Positions 26,172 to 34,373 of a stretch of DNA of 34,615 nucleotides are shown piece by piece (positions within the stretch are counted from its first letter, which is position 1; each line of letters starts with the position of its first letter). Both the position numbers and the translations under genes were made by a program. The DNA comes from JAXHUH01 sp034211175 (GTDB lineage Bacteria; Actinomycetota; Acidimicrobiia; Acidimicrobiales; CAIXPF01). The stretch is from the NCBI GenBank assembly GCA_034211175.1, contig JAXHUH010000174.1, positions 1-34,615 on the forward strand. Reading direction: 5' to 3'. The notes beneath the pieces were generated by a model, which was not told the origin of the DNA, ran no database searches, and saw only the letters and a program-made list of their open reading frames with translations.

Positions 26172-27052
26172 GCGGCTCCGTGAACGGCCGGGTCGACGAC
26201 GAGGCCGCGATCCCCGCCCGAGCGGCGGAGAGTGGGAAGTTGTCCACCCCAGCGGCGGAGAGCGGAGAGCACGGGCGGCCGATCGGGCCGAAGCTGTCGG
26301 TCCGCGACCTCACCAAGACCTTCCCCGGCCGGCGGGGCCGTGACGACGTCGTCGCCATCGACGGCATCGACCTCCACGTCGACGACGGCGAGCTGGTGTG
26401 CATCGTCGGCGCCTCCGGTTGCGGGAAGTCGACGCTGCTCAACATCGTCGGCGGCCTGGAGGACAAGACGTCGGGCGACGTCGAGGTCGACGGCGAGCCG
26501 GTCATCGGGCCCGGCCCCGACCGGGGCATGGTGTTCCAGGGCTACTCGCTGTTCCCGTGGCGGACGGTGACCGACAACGTCGCGTTCGGCCTCGAGTGCG
26601 CCGGCACCCCGAAGGCCGATCGGCGCGAGCGGGTCGACGAACTCCTCGGGATCATGGGCCTGCGCGAGTTCGCCGACCGCCACCCGAACGAACTGTCGGG
26701 TGGCATGCGCCAGCGGGTCGCCATCGCCCGGGCCCTCGCCCCCGAGCCCGACGTGCTGCTGCTCGACGAGCCGTTCGGCGCCCTCGACGCCCAGACCAAG
26801 AAGGCGATGCAGGACTTCCTGCTCACCGTCTGGCGCCGCACGACCACGACCATCCTCATGGTCACCCACGACGTGGAGGAGTCGATCTACCTGTCCCAGC
26901 GCATCTACGTGCTGGAGTCGCGGCCGGGCCGCGTCGACACCGTCGTCGACGTCCCGTTCGGCAACAACCGCGGTCCGACGGTCAAGCGCGACGCACGGTT
27001 CCTCGACCTGCGCGACGAGATCGAGGACCTCCTGGTCACGACCCCGACCTGA
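26168..27052 (+). CDS. ABC transporter ATP-binding protein (SsuB/TauB-like)
   Basis: The protein has 294 residues with one complete ATPase domain: Walker A GASGCGKST (81-89), Q-loop Q124, signature LSGGM (176-180), Walker B LLLDEP (197-202) and switch H234. It powers the importer with 24130 and 25284. It starts with an ATGA overlap. The first 40 residues precede the fold and contain a 10-residue near-repeat (ARAAESGKLS / TPAAESGEHG). That repeat is encoded by the dispersed GC-rich element also found at 23948-24023, so repeat DNA seems to have become part of the coding sequence. Confidence 0.92.
   Translation: MSGSVNGRVDDEAAIPARAAESGKLSTPAAESGEHGRPIGPKLSVRDLTKTFPGRRGRDDVVAIDGIDLHVDDGELVCIVGASGCGKSTLLNIVGGLEDKTSGDVEVDGEPVIGPGPDRGMVFQGYSLFPWRTVTDNVAFGLECAGTPKADRRERVDELLGIMGLREFADRHPNELSGGMRQRVAIARALAPEPDVLLLDEPFGALDAQTKKAMQDFLLTVWRRTTTTILMVTHDVEESIYLSQRIYVLESRPGRVDTVVDVPFGNNRGPTVKRDARFLDLRDEIEDLLVTTPT
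26216..26265. repeat. Dispersed repeat core inside the ABC ATPase coding sequence
   Basis: Two copies of AGCGGCGGAGAG start at 26221 and 26251, 30 bp apart. The first, with its flank GCCCG and tail TGGGAA, differs at two positions from the 22-bp core of the 38-bp units at 23948-24023. Confidence 0.65.
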
Positions 27053-27161
27053 TCCTCGGGCCACGACCTCGGACGCACCGACCGGCACCCGACCGCAGAC
27101 CACCACCAACCGCCGACCGGACCCGCCGACACGCCGGCGGGAGGACGCCCGGTCGGCCCGA

Positions 27162-27171
27162 NNNNNNNNNN
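27162..27171. other. Assembly gap (10 N)
   Basis: Ten unknown bases lie in the 183-bp interval between the ABC ATPase gene and the first DUF1989 gene. The true size is unknown, so the two halves of this operon are joined by scaffolding only, and leader elements of the second half could be missing. Confidence 0.99.
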
Positions 27172-27190
27172 CGCACCACCAGCCGCCCCA

Positions 27191-27208
27191 TCCCGGCTCG
27201 CGCCGGGA
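27191..27208 (+). other. Hairpin in the leader of the DUF1989 gene
   Basis: TCCCGGC-TCGC-GCCGGGA is a perfect 7-bp stem with a tetraloop, 27 bp before GTG 27236. It could be a terminator of the upstream operon, part of a leader element cut by the N gap, or a block to sequencing. There is no T-tract. Confidence 0.4.
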
Positions 27209-27235
27209 CCGAGGGCCGAACCGCAGAGGGAGACC

Positions 27236-28093
27236 GTGGACAACACGACCGACACGGCGACCACCCACGCCGCCCGCGACCACGCCCGATCGATGGCCGG
27301 CACCGTCGTCGAGACGATGCCGACCCTGCCGGCGTCGAGCGCCTCGCCGTTGCCCGACGGCGTCGCCCCCGACCAGATGTTGTGGCACGAGATCGTCGCC
27401 GGCGGCGGCTACACCTCGGTGCTCCTGCCCCGGGGCGCCCGGCTCCGGCTCGTCGACCTCGACGGCGACGCGTGCGCCGGCGTGCTCCTCCACCGCGCCG
27501 ACCGACCGACCGAGCGCCTGAACGTGGCCGACACCGTGAAGATCCAGTGGCAGGCCTACCTGTCCGCCGGCCAGCTCCTCCTCTCCGACATGGGCCGGGT
27601 GCTGGCGTCGATCGTGACCGACACGTCGGAGGTCCACGACACATTCAGCGGCACGACCAACCGGGCGGCGAACGAGGCCCGCTACGGCGACGGCGCCATC
27701 GACGGGCCGTCCCCGAGCGGGCGCGACCTGTTCGCCCTCGCCCTGGCCAAGCACGGCCTGTCCCGGCGCGATGTCGCCCCCAACGTCACGTTCTTCAAGG
27801 GGATCCGGGTCGGTTCGGACGGTGAGATGGTGCTCCAGCCGGCGGCGCCGGCCGGTTCGGAGGTCGTGCTCCGCGCCGAGTTGCCGCTCCTGGCGACGAT
27901 CGTCAACGTGCCCCACCCACTCGACGACCGGCCCGACTACACCGTCACCCCGCTCGCCGTCACCGCGTGGACCGGCGAACCGGCGCCCGCCGACGACCCG
28001 GCGCGCACCGCCAGTCCCGAGGCGCTGCGGTGCTACCTGAACAGCGAAGCCGCCGCGGCCGCGCCGGCACTCGCCCTCGGAGGACTCGAATGA
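27236..28093 (+). CDS. DUF1989 protein, urea amidolyase-associated protein 1 type
   Basis: The protein has 285 residues from GTG 27236 with AGAGGGAGA upstream. The DUF1989 fold starts near residue 50. Paired DUF1989 proteins next to urea-carboxylase-like enzymes have been identified as carboxyguanidine deiminase subunits (CgdA/CgdB), releasing ammonia from carboxyguanidine to give allophanate; that is family knowledge applied here. In the region where the second protein has Cys residues, this one reads VHDTFSGTTNRAANEARYG (about 133-151). It keeps H134, D135 and the RYG, but lacks the cysteines. It is coupled to the next gene by an ATGA overlap. Confidence 0.82.
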   Translation: MDNTTDTATTHAARDHARSMAGTVVETMPTLPASSASPLPDGVAPDQMLWHEIVAGGGYTSVLLPRGARLRLVDLDGDACAGVLLHRADRPTERLNVADTVKIQWQAYLSAGQLLLSDMGRVLASIVTDTSEVHDTFSGTTNRAANEARYGDGAIDGPSPSGRDLFALALAKHGLSRRDVAPNVTFFKGIRVGSDGEMVLQPAAPAGSEVVLRAELPLLATIVNVPHPLDDRPDYTVTPLAVTAWTGEPAPADDPARTASPEALRCYLNSEAAAAAPALALGGLE

Positions 28094-28752
28094 CCGACGT
28101 CGACGACCGGACCGGCCCCCACGCCACCGGCGACAGCCAAGCCCACTACGTCCTCGACGAGGTCGTCCGGGCCCGTTCGCCGTGGTCGGGCGTCGTCCGC
28201 GCCGGCCAGACGATGCGGATCATCGACCTGGAGGGCAACCAGGCCGTCGACTGCCTGATGTACGTCGCCGACGACACCACCGAGCGCTACAGCGCCCCCG
28301 ACACGATGGTCGCTCAGCGCAACGTGTTCCTCACCGAGGGCACCGTGCTGCGCACCAACGAGGGCCGGGCGCTGATGACGATCACCGGCACCACGTGCGA
28401 GCGCCACGACACTCTCGGCGGCGCGTGCTCGAAGGAGTCGAACACGCTCAGGTACGGCCATCACACGTACCACCAGCACGCGTGCGTCGAGAACTTCGTC
28501 CACGAGCACCAGCGCCACGGGATGGGCAAGCGGGACATCCAGTCGAACATCAACTGGTACATGAACGTGCCGGTCGAGGCGGACGGCAGCCTCGGCATCG
28601 TCGACGGGATCTCGGCGCCAGGCCTGTGGCTCGACCTGCGAGCCGAGCTCGACACGCTGGTCATCATCAGCAACTGCCCCCAGATCAACAACCCGTGCAA
28701 CGGGTTCGACCCGACGCCGATCCGCATCATCATCACCGAGCCGCCGGCATGA
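28090..28752 (+). CDS. DUF1989 protein, urea amidolyase-associated protein 2 type
   Basis: The protein has 220 residues, almost all DUF1989. The cluster CERHDTLGGACSKESN (about 103-118) and the following histidine-rich YGHHTYHQHACVEN supply C103, H106, D107, C113, H124, H125 and C132, a plausible metal or catalytic site. It is the probable partner of 27236-28093 in a heteromeric carboxyguanidine deiminase or related amidine-processing enzyme. It begins and ends with ATGA overlaps, between its paralogue and allophanate hydrolase, so a 1:1 complex is likely. Confidence 0.85.
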   Translation: MTDVDDRTGPHATGDSQAHYVLDEVVRARSPWSGVVRAGQTMRIIDLEGNQAVDCLMYVADDTTERYSAPDTMVAQRNVFLTEGTVLRTNEGRALMTITGTTCERHDTLGGACSKESNTLRYGHHTYHQHACVENFVHEHQRHGMGKRDIQSNINWYMNVPVEADGSLGIVDGISAPGLWLDLRAELDTLVIISNCPQINNPCNGFDPTPIRIIITEPPA

Positions 28753-30404
28753 CCACCGTGTCCCCCACCCCCGACCCGGTCACCGCCGACGACCCCGATC
28801 ACGTGTTCATCCACCGGTGCGACCCCGACGCCGTCGCCGCCGAGCTGGCGGCATCCACCGGGCCACTGGCCGGGCTGCGGCTGGCGGTGAAGGACAACAC
28901 CGATGTCGCCGGCGTCCCGACGACGGCCGGCTGCCCGTCGTTCGCGTACACACCCGACACCTCGGCCACGGTGATCGAGCGGCTGGTCGATGCGGGCGCC
29001 ACCGTCGTCGGCAAGACCAACCTCGACCAGTTCGCCACCGGCCTCGTCGGCACCCGCAGCCCCTACGGCGTCGTCGAGAGCCCCCGGGCACCCGGGCGGG
29101 TCGCCGGCGGCTCGTCGAGCGGGTCGGCCGCCGCGGTTGCACTCGGGCAGGCCGACCTCGCCATCGGGACCGACACCGCCGGCTCCGGGCGGGTGCCGGC
29201 GGCGTTCTGCGGTGTCGTCGGGATCAAGGCGACCCGGGGCTGGGTGCCCAACACCGGGACCGTCCCTGCGTGCGCGTCCTTCGACTGCACCACGATCTTC
29301 GCCCCGTCGGTCGGGGCCGCGGCCCGGGCGATCCTGGTGATGGCCGGCCCCGACGCCGCCGACCCGACGTCGCGGGCGCGGCCGCTCGACGGCCCCCACG
29401 GCCCGGTGCGGGTGGTCGGCGTCCCCGGCGCTGACGTGCTCGCTGCGTGCGACGAGCGCACCCGCCTCGGGTTCGCCGGCGCGACCGCTCGCGCCCAGGC
29501 CTGTGGCTTCACGGTCGCCGAGGTCGACCTCGGCGCCTACCTGGCCGCCGGTGAGCTGCTCTACGGCGGCGGGTTCGTCGCCGAGCGCCACGCGTCGGTC
29601 GGCGCGTTCATCGACGCCGGGGCGCCGGACGCCGACCCGACCGTCGCCTCGATCATCGGCGCCGCCGGCCGCATCCCGGCCACCCGCTACGCCGCCGACC
29701 GGCTCCGCCTCGCCACGATGACCGCCGAGGCGGACCGGCTGTGGGAGCGGGTCGACGCCATCCTCACGCCGACGACGCCGTTCCACCCGACGGTCGCCGA
29801 CGTGGCGGCCGACCCGTCCGGGGTGAACCTGGCGCTCGGCCGGTTCACGTCGGGCTGCAACCTCGTCGACTGGTGTGCGGTCGCGCTGCCCGGTCCCGAC
29901 CTCGACGACGGCCTCCCGTTCGGCGTGCAGCTGCTCGGCCCGGCGTGGGCGGACCAGGTGCTGTGGCAGGCGGCGGCGACGTTGCTCGACGAGGAGCCCC
30001 CGGCCGGGCCCGACGGCCTCGTCCGGTTGGCGGTCGCCGGCGCCCACCTCGACGGCCAACCGCTCAACCACCAGCTCACCGACCGCCGCGCCGTGCTCGA
30101 GGCGCGAACCACGACCGCCCCCGCCTACCGGATGGTGGCGATCGACGGCCCGGTCGCCAAGCCCGGCGTCTACCGGGTGGACCCGGCGGAGGGCGAGGCC
30201 TTGGAGGTCGAGGTGTGGGCGCTCGACCCGGCCGGCTTCGGCACGTTCGTCGCCGAGGTCCCTCCCCCGCTGGCCATCGGCACGGTCGAGCTGGCCGACG
30301 GCTCCGAGGTGCCCGGCTTCGTGTGTGAGCCCCGGGCGATCGACGGCGCAACCGACATCACCCGCTTCGGCGGCTGGCGGGGATGGCTGGCGTCCCGCTC
30401 GTGA
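28749..30404 (+). CDS. atzF: Allophanate hydrolase (amidase-signature family)
   Basis: The protein has 551 residues. The amidase signature has the full Ser-cisSer-Lys triad: K48 (AVKDN), S122 in GGSSSGS and nucleophile S146 in DTAGSGRVPAA. A C-terminal domain of about 120 residues (from LVRLAVAGAHLDGQPLN), as in AtzF/allophanate hydrolases, follows and ends in RFGGWRGW. It hydrolyses allophanate to ammonia and CO2 in the cytosol. It starts with an ATGA overlap, and its product step completes the route begun by the carboxylase and DUF1989 pair. The gene symbol is by family resemblance. Confidence 0.9.
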   Translation: MTTVSPTPDPVTADDPDHVFIHRCDPDAVAAELAASTGPLAGLRLAVKDNTDVAGVPTTAGCPSFAYTPDTSATVIERLVDAGATVVGKTNLDQFATGLVGTRSPYGVVESPRAPGRVAGGSSSGSAAAVALGQADLAIGTDTAGSGRVPAAFCGVVGIKATRGWVPNTGTVPACASFDCTTIFAPSVGAAARAILVMAGPDAADPTSRARPLDGPHGPVRVVGVPGADVLAACDERTRLGFAGATARAQACGFTVAEVDLGAYLAAGELLYGGGFVAERHASVGAFIDAGAPDADPTVASIIGAAGRIPATRYAADRLRLATMTAEADRLWERVDAILTPTTPFHPTVADVAADPSGVNLALGRFTSGCNLVDWCAVALPGPDLDDGLPFGVQLLGPAWADQVLWQAAATLLDEEPPAGPDGLVRLAVAGAHLDGQPLNHQLTDRRAVLEARTTTAPAYRMVAIDGPVAKPGVYRVDPAEGEALEVEVWALDPAGFGTFVAEVPPPLAIGTVELADGSEVPGFVCEPRAIDGATDITRFGGWRGWLASRS

Positions 30405-30417
30405 ACGAGGAACCGAC

Positions 30418-32445
30418 GTGAGCGTGCCGACACCCCCGGCGCCGCCGCGCCCGTGCACGGTGGAGGTGATCGAGGCCGGGCTGTTCACGACCGTCCAGGA
30501 CAGCCCCGGCCGGCTCGGCTACTGGATGGTCGGCGTACCCCCGAGCGGGGCGATGGACGACCGGTCGCTGCGTCTCGCCAACCGGATCGTCGCAAACTCA
30601 GCCGACGCCGCCGGCCTCGAGTGCACCGTGACCGGACCGACACTGCGGTTCACCGGGCCGGCGACGATCGCGGTGACCGGCGCCCCCGTACCCGTCACGG
30701 TCGACGGCCGGGCGGCGCCGATGTGGAGCACGCTGGAGCTGGTCGCCGGCTCGATCGTGTCGATCGGCCGGGTCGCCGGTCTCGGCCTGCGCACCTACGT
30801 GGCGGTGCGGGGCGGGATCGACGTCGCCGAGGTGCTCGGTAGCCGGGCGACGTTCACGCTCGGCGGCTTCGGCGGCCACGAGGGCCGGGTCCTGGAGCCG
30901 GGCGACGTGCTCGCCACCGGTTCCGACGTCGGTCCCCACGTGCCGTCGCCGTTGCCGCCCGCCGCGTGGCCGACCTTCGCGTCCGACTGGACGGTCGCGG
31001 TCAGGGAGGGCCCGCACGCGGCGCCCGACTTCCTGACCGCCGAGGGGTTCGAGGCGTTCTTCTCCGCCACGTGGGTCGTGCAGTCCCACGTCGCACGCAC
31101 CGGGATCCGCCTCGACGGGCCGACCCCGCAGTGGGCGCGCGAGGACGGCGGCGAGGCCGGGCTCCACCCGTCGAACATCCACGACACCGGCTACGCGTTC
31201 GGCACGGTCGACCTCACCGGCGACACCCCGGTGATCCTCGGGCCCGACGGGCCGAGCCTCGGCGGGTTCACGTGCCCGGCGACGGTCATCTCGTCCGAGC
31301 GGTGGAAGCTGGGCCAGCTCGCGCCGGGCGATCGGCTCCGGTTGGTGCCGGTGTCGGGCGAGGAAGCCGAAGCCGGACGCGCGTCGTCGCTCCACGTCAC
31401 CCGCCACCTGCGCGCCGCCGGCCGGGGGTCGGGGCGCGTGTCCTCGACGACGGTGCGCGACGGAGGGGTCCTCGACAAGGTCACCGGCGGGCCCGGCCGG
31501 CCCGACGCGGTGTACCGGCGCTCGGGCGACCAGTTCGTGCTCGTCGAGCTGGGCGAGATGACGCTCGACCTCGGCCTGCGGGCGCGGATACACGCCCTCG
31601 ACGAGTGGCTGGACGCGAACCGGCCCGACGCCATCGTCGACGCGACGCCGGGCGTGCGGTCGATGCTGGTCCAGTTCGACCCGGACGTGATGCGGGCCGA
31701 CGAGGTCGTGGCACTGCTCCAGAAGGGCGACGACGAGCTGCCGCCGTCCGACGAGCTGGAGATCCCCGGCCGGGTGGTGCACCTGCCGCTGTCGTGGGAG
31801 GACCCGTCCACGCTGGAGGCGATCCGCCGCTACATGTCGGTGGTGCGCGACGACGCGCCGTGGTGCCCGTCGAACATCGAGTTCATCCGGCGGGTGAACG
31901 GCCTGGCCGACCACGACGAGGTGCGGCGGACCGTGTTCGACGCCCGGTACCTGGTCGTCGGGCTCGGCGACGTCTACCTGGGGGCGCCGGTGGCGACGCC
32001 GCTCGACCCCCGCCACCGCCTGGTGACGACGAAGTACAACCCGGCCCGGACGTGGACGCCGGAGAACGCGGTCGGCATCGGCGGCGCGTACCTGTGCATC
32101 TATGGGATGGAGGGCCCGGGCGGCTACCAGTTCGTGGGGCGGACGGTGCCGGTCTGGTACCTGGGCTGCGACACCCCCGGCGCCGAGCCCGAGGTGCCGT
32201 GGATGCTGCGCAACTTCGACACCCTGCGGTTCCACCCGGTGAGCGCCGAGGAGCTGCTCGACCTACGAGCCCGGGCCCGCACGACCGGGATCGACATCGA
32301 GATCGAGCCGACGACGTTCCGCCTGGCCGAGCACCGGGCGTTCCTCGCCGACAACGCCGAGTCGATCACCGAGTTCCGCACCCGCCAACAGGCCGCCTTC
32401 GCCGAGGAACGCGCCCGCTGGCGCGCCTCCGGCGAGCTCCGCTGA
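30418..32445 (+). CDS. Urea/guanidine carboxylase carboxyltransferase subunit (KipA-KipI fusion), no biotin domains
   Basis: The protein has 675 residues from GTG 30418 with GAACGAGGA upstream. Residues about 14-320 form the KipA/AHS2 domain (VIEAGLFTTVQDSPGRLGYW). About 350-585 form the KipI/AHS1 domain (DKVTGGPGRPDAVYRRSGDQF to YQFVGRTVPVW). A helical tail ends in RTRQQAAFAEERARW, the segment that in one-piece urea carboxylases leads into the biotin carrier domain. Normal enzymes are about 1,200 residues with an N-terminal biotin carboxylase and a C-terminal biotinyl domain. Both are missing, and no MKM biotin site occurs. The clean start signal shows that it is a natural stand-alone subunit, so a separate biotin carboxylase/BCCP protein is needed. 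None is in the window. Confidence 0.88.
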   Translation: MSVPTPPAPPRPCTVEVIEAGLFTTVQDSPGRLGYWMVGVPPSGAMDDRSLRLANRIVANSADAAGLECTVTGPTLRFTGPATIAVTGAPVPVTVDGRAAPMWSTLELVAGSIVSIGRVAGLGLRTYVAVRGGIDVAEVLGSRATFTLGGFGGHEGRVLEPGDVLATGSDVGPHVPSPLPPAAWPTFASDWTVAVREGPHAAPDFLTAEGFEAFFSATWVVQSHVARTGIRLDGPTPQWAREDGGEAGLHPSNIHDTGYAFGTVDLTGDTPVILGPDGPSLGGFTCPATVISSERWKLGQLAPGDRLRLVPVSGEEAEAGRASSLHVTRHLRAAGRGSGRVSSTTVRDGGVLDKVTGGPGRPDAVYRRSGDQFVLVELGEMTLDLGLRARIHALDEWLDANRPDAIVDATPGVRSMLVQFDPDVMRADEVVALLQKGDDELPPSDELEIPGRVVHLPLSWEDPSTLEAIRRYMSVVRDDAPWCPSNIEFIRRVNGLADHDEVRRTVFDARYLVVGLGDVYLGAPVATPLDPRHRLVTTKYNPARTWTPENAVGIGGAYLCIYGMEGPGGYQFVGRTVPVWYLGCDTPGAEPEVPWMLRNFDTLRFHPVSAEELLDLRARARTTGIDIEIEPTTFRLAEHRAFLADNAESITEFRTRQQAAFAEERARWRASGELR

Positions 32446-32770
32446 ACGTACCCCTCCGGAGAACACCGTCAACTGACTCGTTGGAACCAGCCAGGTAGCC
32501 CCAGGCCGATTCAACACGATCTGTCGTCATGCCCATCGGCCAGGCCCGTCATCCGGCAGCGCCAGGCGAACGAGTCCCCAACACAACACAGCTACGCACA
32601 CCCATCGGCGCACCCCGCTTGACCGCCGACATACGACGGCACCGCTGTGCGCACACGATGCTCCGGATTGAAACGAACCCGCAACAGTGAACTATGTCGG
32701 TGACGGAGGAACACGGGCCACCATCCTCTACGCTGACGGACATTCAGACCGGATGCGGGGGCGGGAGCAG
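32446..32770. other. Right core/island junction, 325 bp without a gene
   Basis: Base composition drops from GC-rich core to AT-richer island here. I see no terminator, tRNA or integrase remnant, only two CCCATCGG direct repeats (near 32529 and 32600). An upstream GTG frame at 32687 leads into the ATPase but lacks a ribosome binding site. Confidence 0.4.
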
Positions 32771-33304
32771 ATGTCTGGAGCGGTCGATCACGATCCGGTG
32801 GGAGCCTTTGGCAACCCAGATGGATCCCGAGCAGATCTCGATGTGATACTGCGGGACTTCGTCGACTTCGGTCCACGCAGCGGCTTCGGCGCACTTGCGA
32901 CACGAGCGAGCGACGCGCACGCTCGCGTAATCGTCGGGTGCCTCGGGGCAGGCAAGACCGTCCACATGCGTCGACTCCAGAGCTTCCAGGCGCAACAGGA
33001 CTCCGTCTATGCCGGCCTACCTCAACAGGACGCGCTGGCCACCGAAGAAGTCGTGAAGGTCTGCCAATGGTTCGCTGGCCGAGACCTCGACGAGAAGTGG
33101 ATCCTTCTGTGGAACAGAGCAACACTACGCTCAGTCGCGAGCCACATCCTACGTCACAGGGAGCTCAAGAATTACGTCCAAGCCGATGAGCGAGATGAAA
33201 TCGAGCGCGAATACGGGCACCTGCTCGGCGATTATCGCCGCCCCGGACCATATACAACCAACTTCGCGATATCATCGGCTCCAATCACACGAAGCACGAG
33301 CTGA
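32771..33304 (+). CDS. P-loop ATPase, N-terminal part of a frameshifted gene
   Basis: ATG 32771 follows GGGGGCGGGAGCAG, a good ribosome binding site. Walker A is VGCLGAGKT (about residues 56-64), in a protein resembling the ORC/CDC6- or Sll1717-like P-loop ATPases of bacterial defence loci; that assignment is tentative. Convincing protein sequence continues to about 33235 (EREYGHLLGDYRR). It then switches to the frame of 33313-34347, where codons from 33245 read TIYNQLRDIIGSNHTKHE. One base is missing, most simply from the C run at 33241-33244. The ORF stop at 33302-33304 is therefore out of frame with the ancestral protein. The gene could be a pseudogene, or the shift a sequencing error. Confidence 0.7.
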   Translation: MSGAVDHDPVGAFGNPDGSRADLDVILRDFVDFGPRSGFGALATRASDAHARVIVGCLGAGKTVHMRRLQSFQAQQDSVYAGLPQQDALATEEVVKVCQWFAGRDLDEKWILLWNRATLRSVASHILRHRELKNYVQADERDEIEREYGHLLGDYRRPGPYTTNFAISSAPITRSTS

Positions 33305-33312
33305 CTCGTTTC

Positions 33313-34347
33313 TTGCACTGTGGAGACTGGGAGGACCTCGAGTACTCACTCGTCGACGCCATACACAACTGCCCACCGTTGTTCTTCTATATCGATGCCA
33401 TAGATGACCAATATCATTCTGCGCCGATGTACTGGCTACGGTGCCAGCAGGGCCTTTTCTACCACGTCATGAAGTTACTCAGAGACCCTCGACTCGGCGG
33501 CCGCCTACACATCGTGGTATGCATTCGTGATGTCGTGATGTCGTCAGTCTACCGATCAGAACACGCGCCTCGCTACCACAACGAGCCCCACATCCGTGCG
33601 CTTACCTGGAACCGAGAGTCGATCGGCTACCTCCTGAGCAAGAAGCTCGAGCGTCTCACGCCTGAGCTGTTCATGACACCGACTGGTGGCCGCCGCACGA
33701 TCCAGGACTGGCTCGGCGCCGAGTGGCTTCACAATGTCGAGCGGGGCGAGATCGAGGAGATCACCGACTACCTTCTGCGCCACACGAGACTCATCCCTCG
33801 AGACATCGTGTCGCTGGGCAACGACCTATGCAACGAGGTGCTCGTCCACAAGAGACGAGAGCGGGCCGACGTTCCAGAGGAGGCGATCCGGCGGGTCGTG
33901 TCACAGGCGGCGTGCCGGTTCGGCAACGCCCAACTCCGCCAGTGCGCGAATCAGGTCTCGGCAGACACCATGCCCGAACGCGCCGCAGACCACGGATACT
34001 CGCACGTCTACACCACCGAGAACGGCTATTCGGCGGGCGTCGAGCGAGACATCCGAGATCTCATTCGGATGATCGGCGTCGATCGATTCGATAACGCGAC
34101 ACTACATGTGCTGCGCTTCTGCGCGAATGAACGATTCAACAACGCTACCGACCTGCCGTCTGTGCTGTGGCAGAACGGACTACTAGGCTATGAGGACGGG
34201 GAGGGCGTTCGCTTCTACTCGTTGAGCGACCTCGGCGACTTCACGCTACCGGACGACGTTGAATCCTATGTATTTCATCCAATCGTGATCGATAGTGCGA
34301 GAATCAAGGGGCTCGGACCCGTAGTCCGTCCACACTTTCGAGACTAG
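33313..34347 (+). CDS. P-loop ATPase, C-terminal part of a frameshifted gene
   Basis: The frame really continues from about 33245, upstream of its first possible start. It encodes the Walker B strand LFFYIDAIDD and a sensor-like strand RLHIVVCIRDVV. A winged-helix-like C-terminal half follows (RFDNATLHVLRFCANERF, then DLPSVLWQNGLLGYE). Both ATPase motifs are thus split between the two frames and would reunite into one protein of about 525 residues. The gene ends 26 bp before the FRG-domain gene, in the same direction, so the two are likely an operon. Function is not known; the pairing and the AT-rich setting suggest phage defence. Confidence 0.7.
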   Translation: MHCGDWEDLEYSLVDAIHNCPPLFFYIDAIDDQYHSAPMYWLRCQQGLFYHVMKLLRDPRLGGRLHIVVCIRDVVMSSVYRSEHAPRYHNEPHIRALTWNRESIGYLLSKKLERLTPELFMTPTGGRRTIQDWLGAEWLHNVERGEIEEITDYLLRHTRLIPRDIVSLGNDLCNEVLVHKRRERADVPEEAIRRVVSQAACRFGNAQLRQCANQVSADTMPERAADHGYSHVYTTENGYSAGVERDIRDLIRMIGVDRFDNATLHVLRFCANERFNNATDLPSVLWQNGLLGYEDGEGVRFYSLSDLGDFTLPDDVESYVFHPIVIDSARIKGLGPVVRPHFRD

Positions 34348-34373
34348 CGAAGACCAGTAGTCAGGCGGCGAAG

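Noticed and set aside
32666..32679. GATTGAAACG shared with 24075-24084, looking like a CRISPR-repeat end or common operator
   Set aside because: It is only one copy at each place, without surrounding similarity or symmetry; chance is sufficient.
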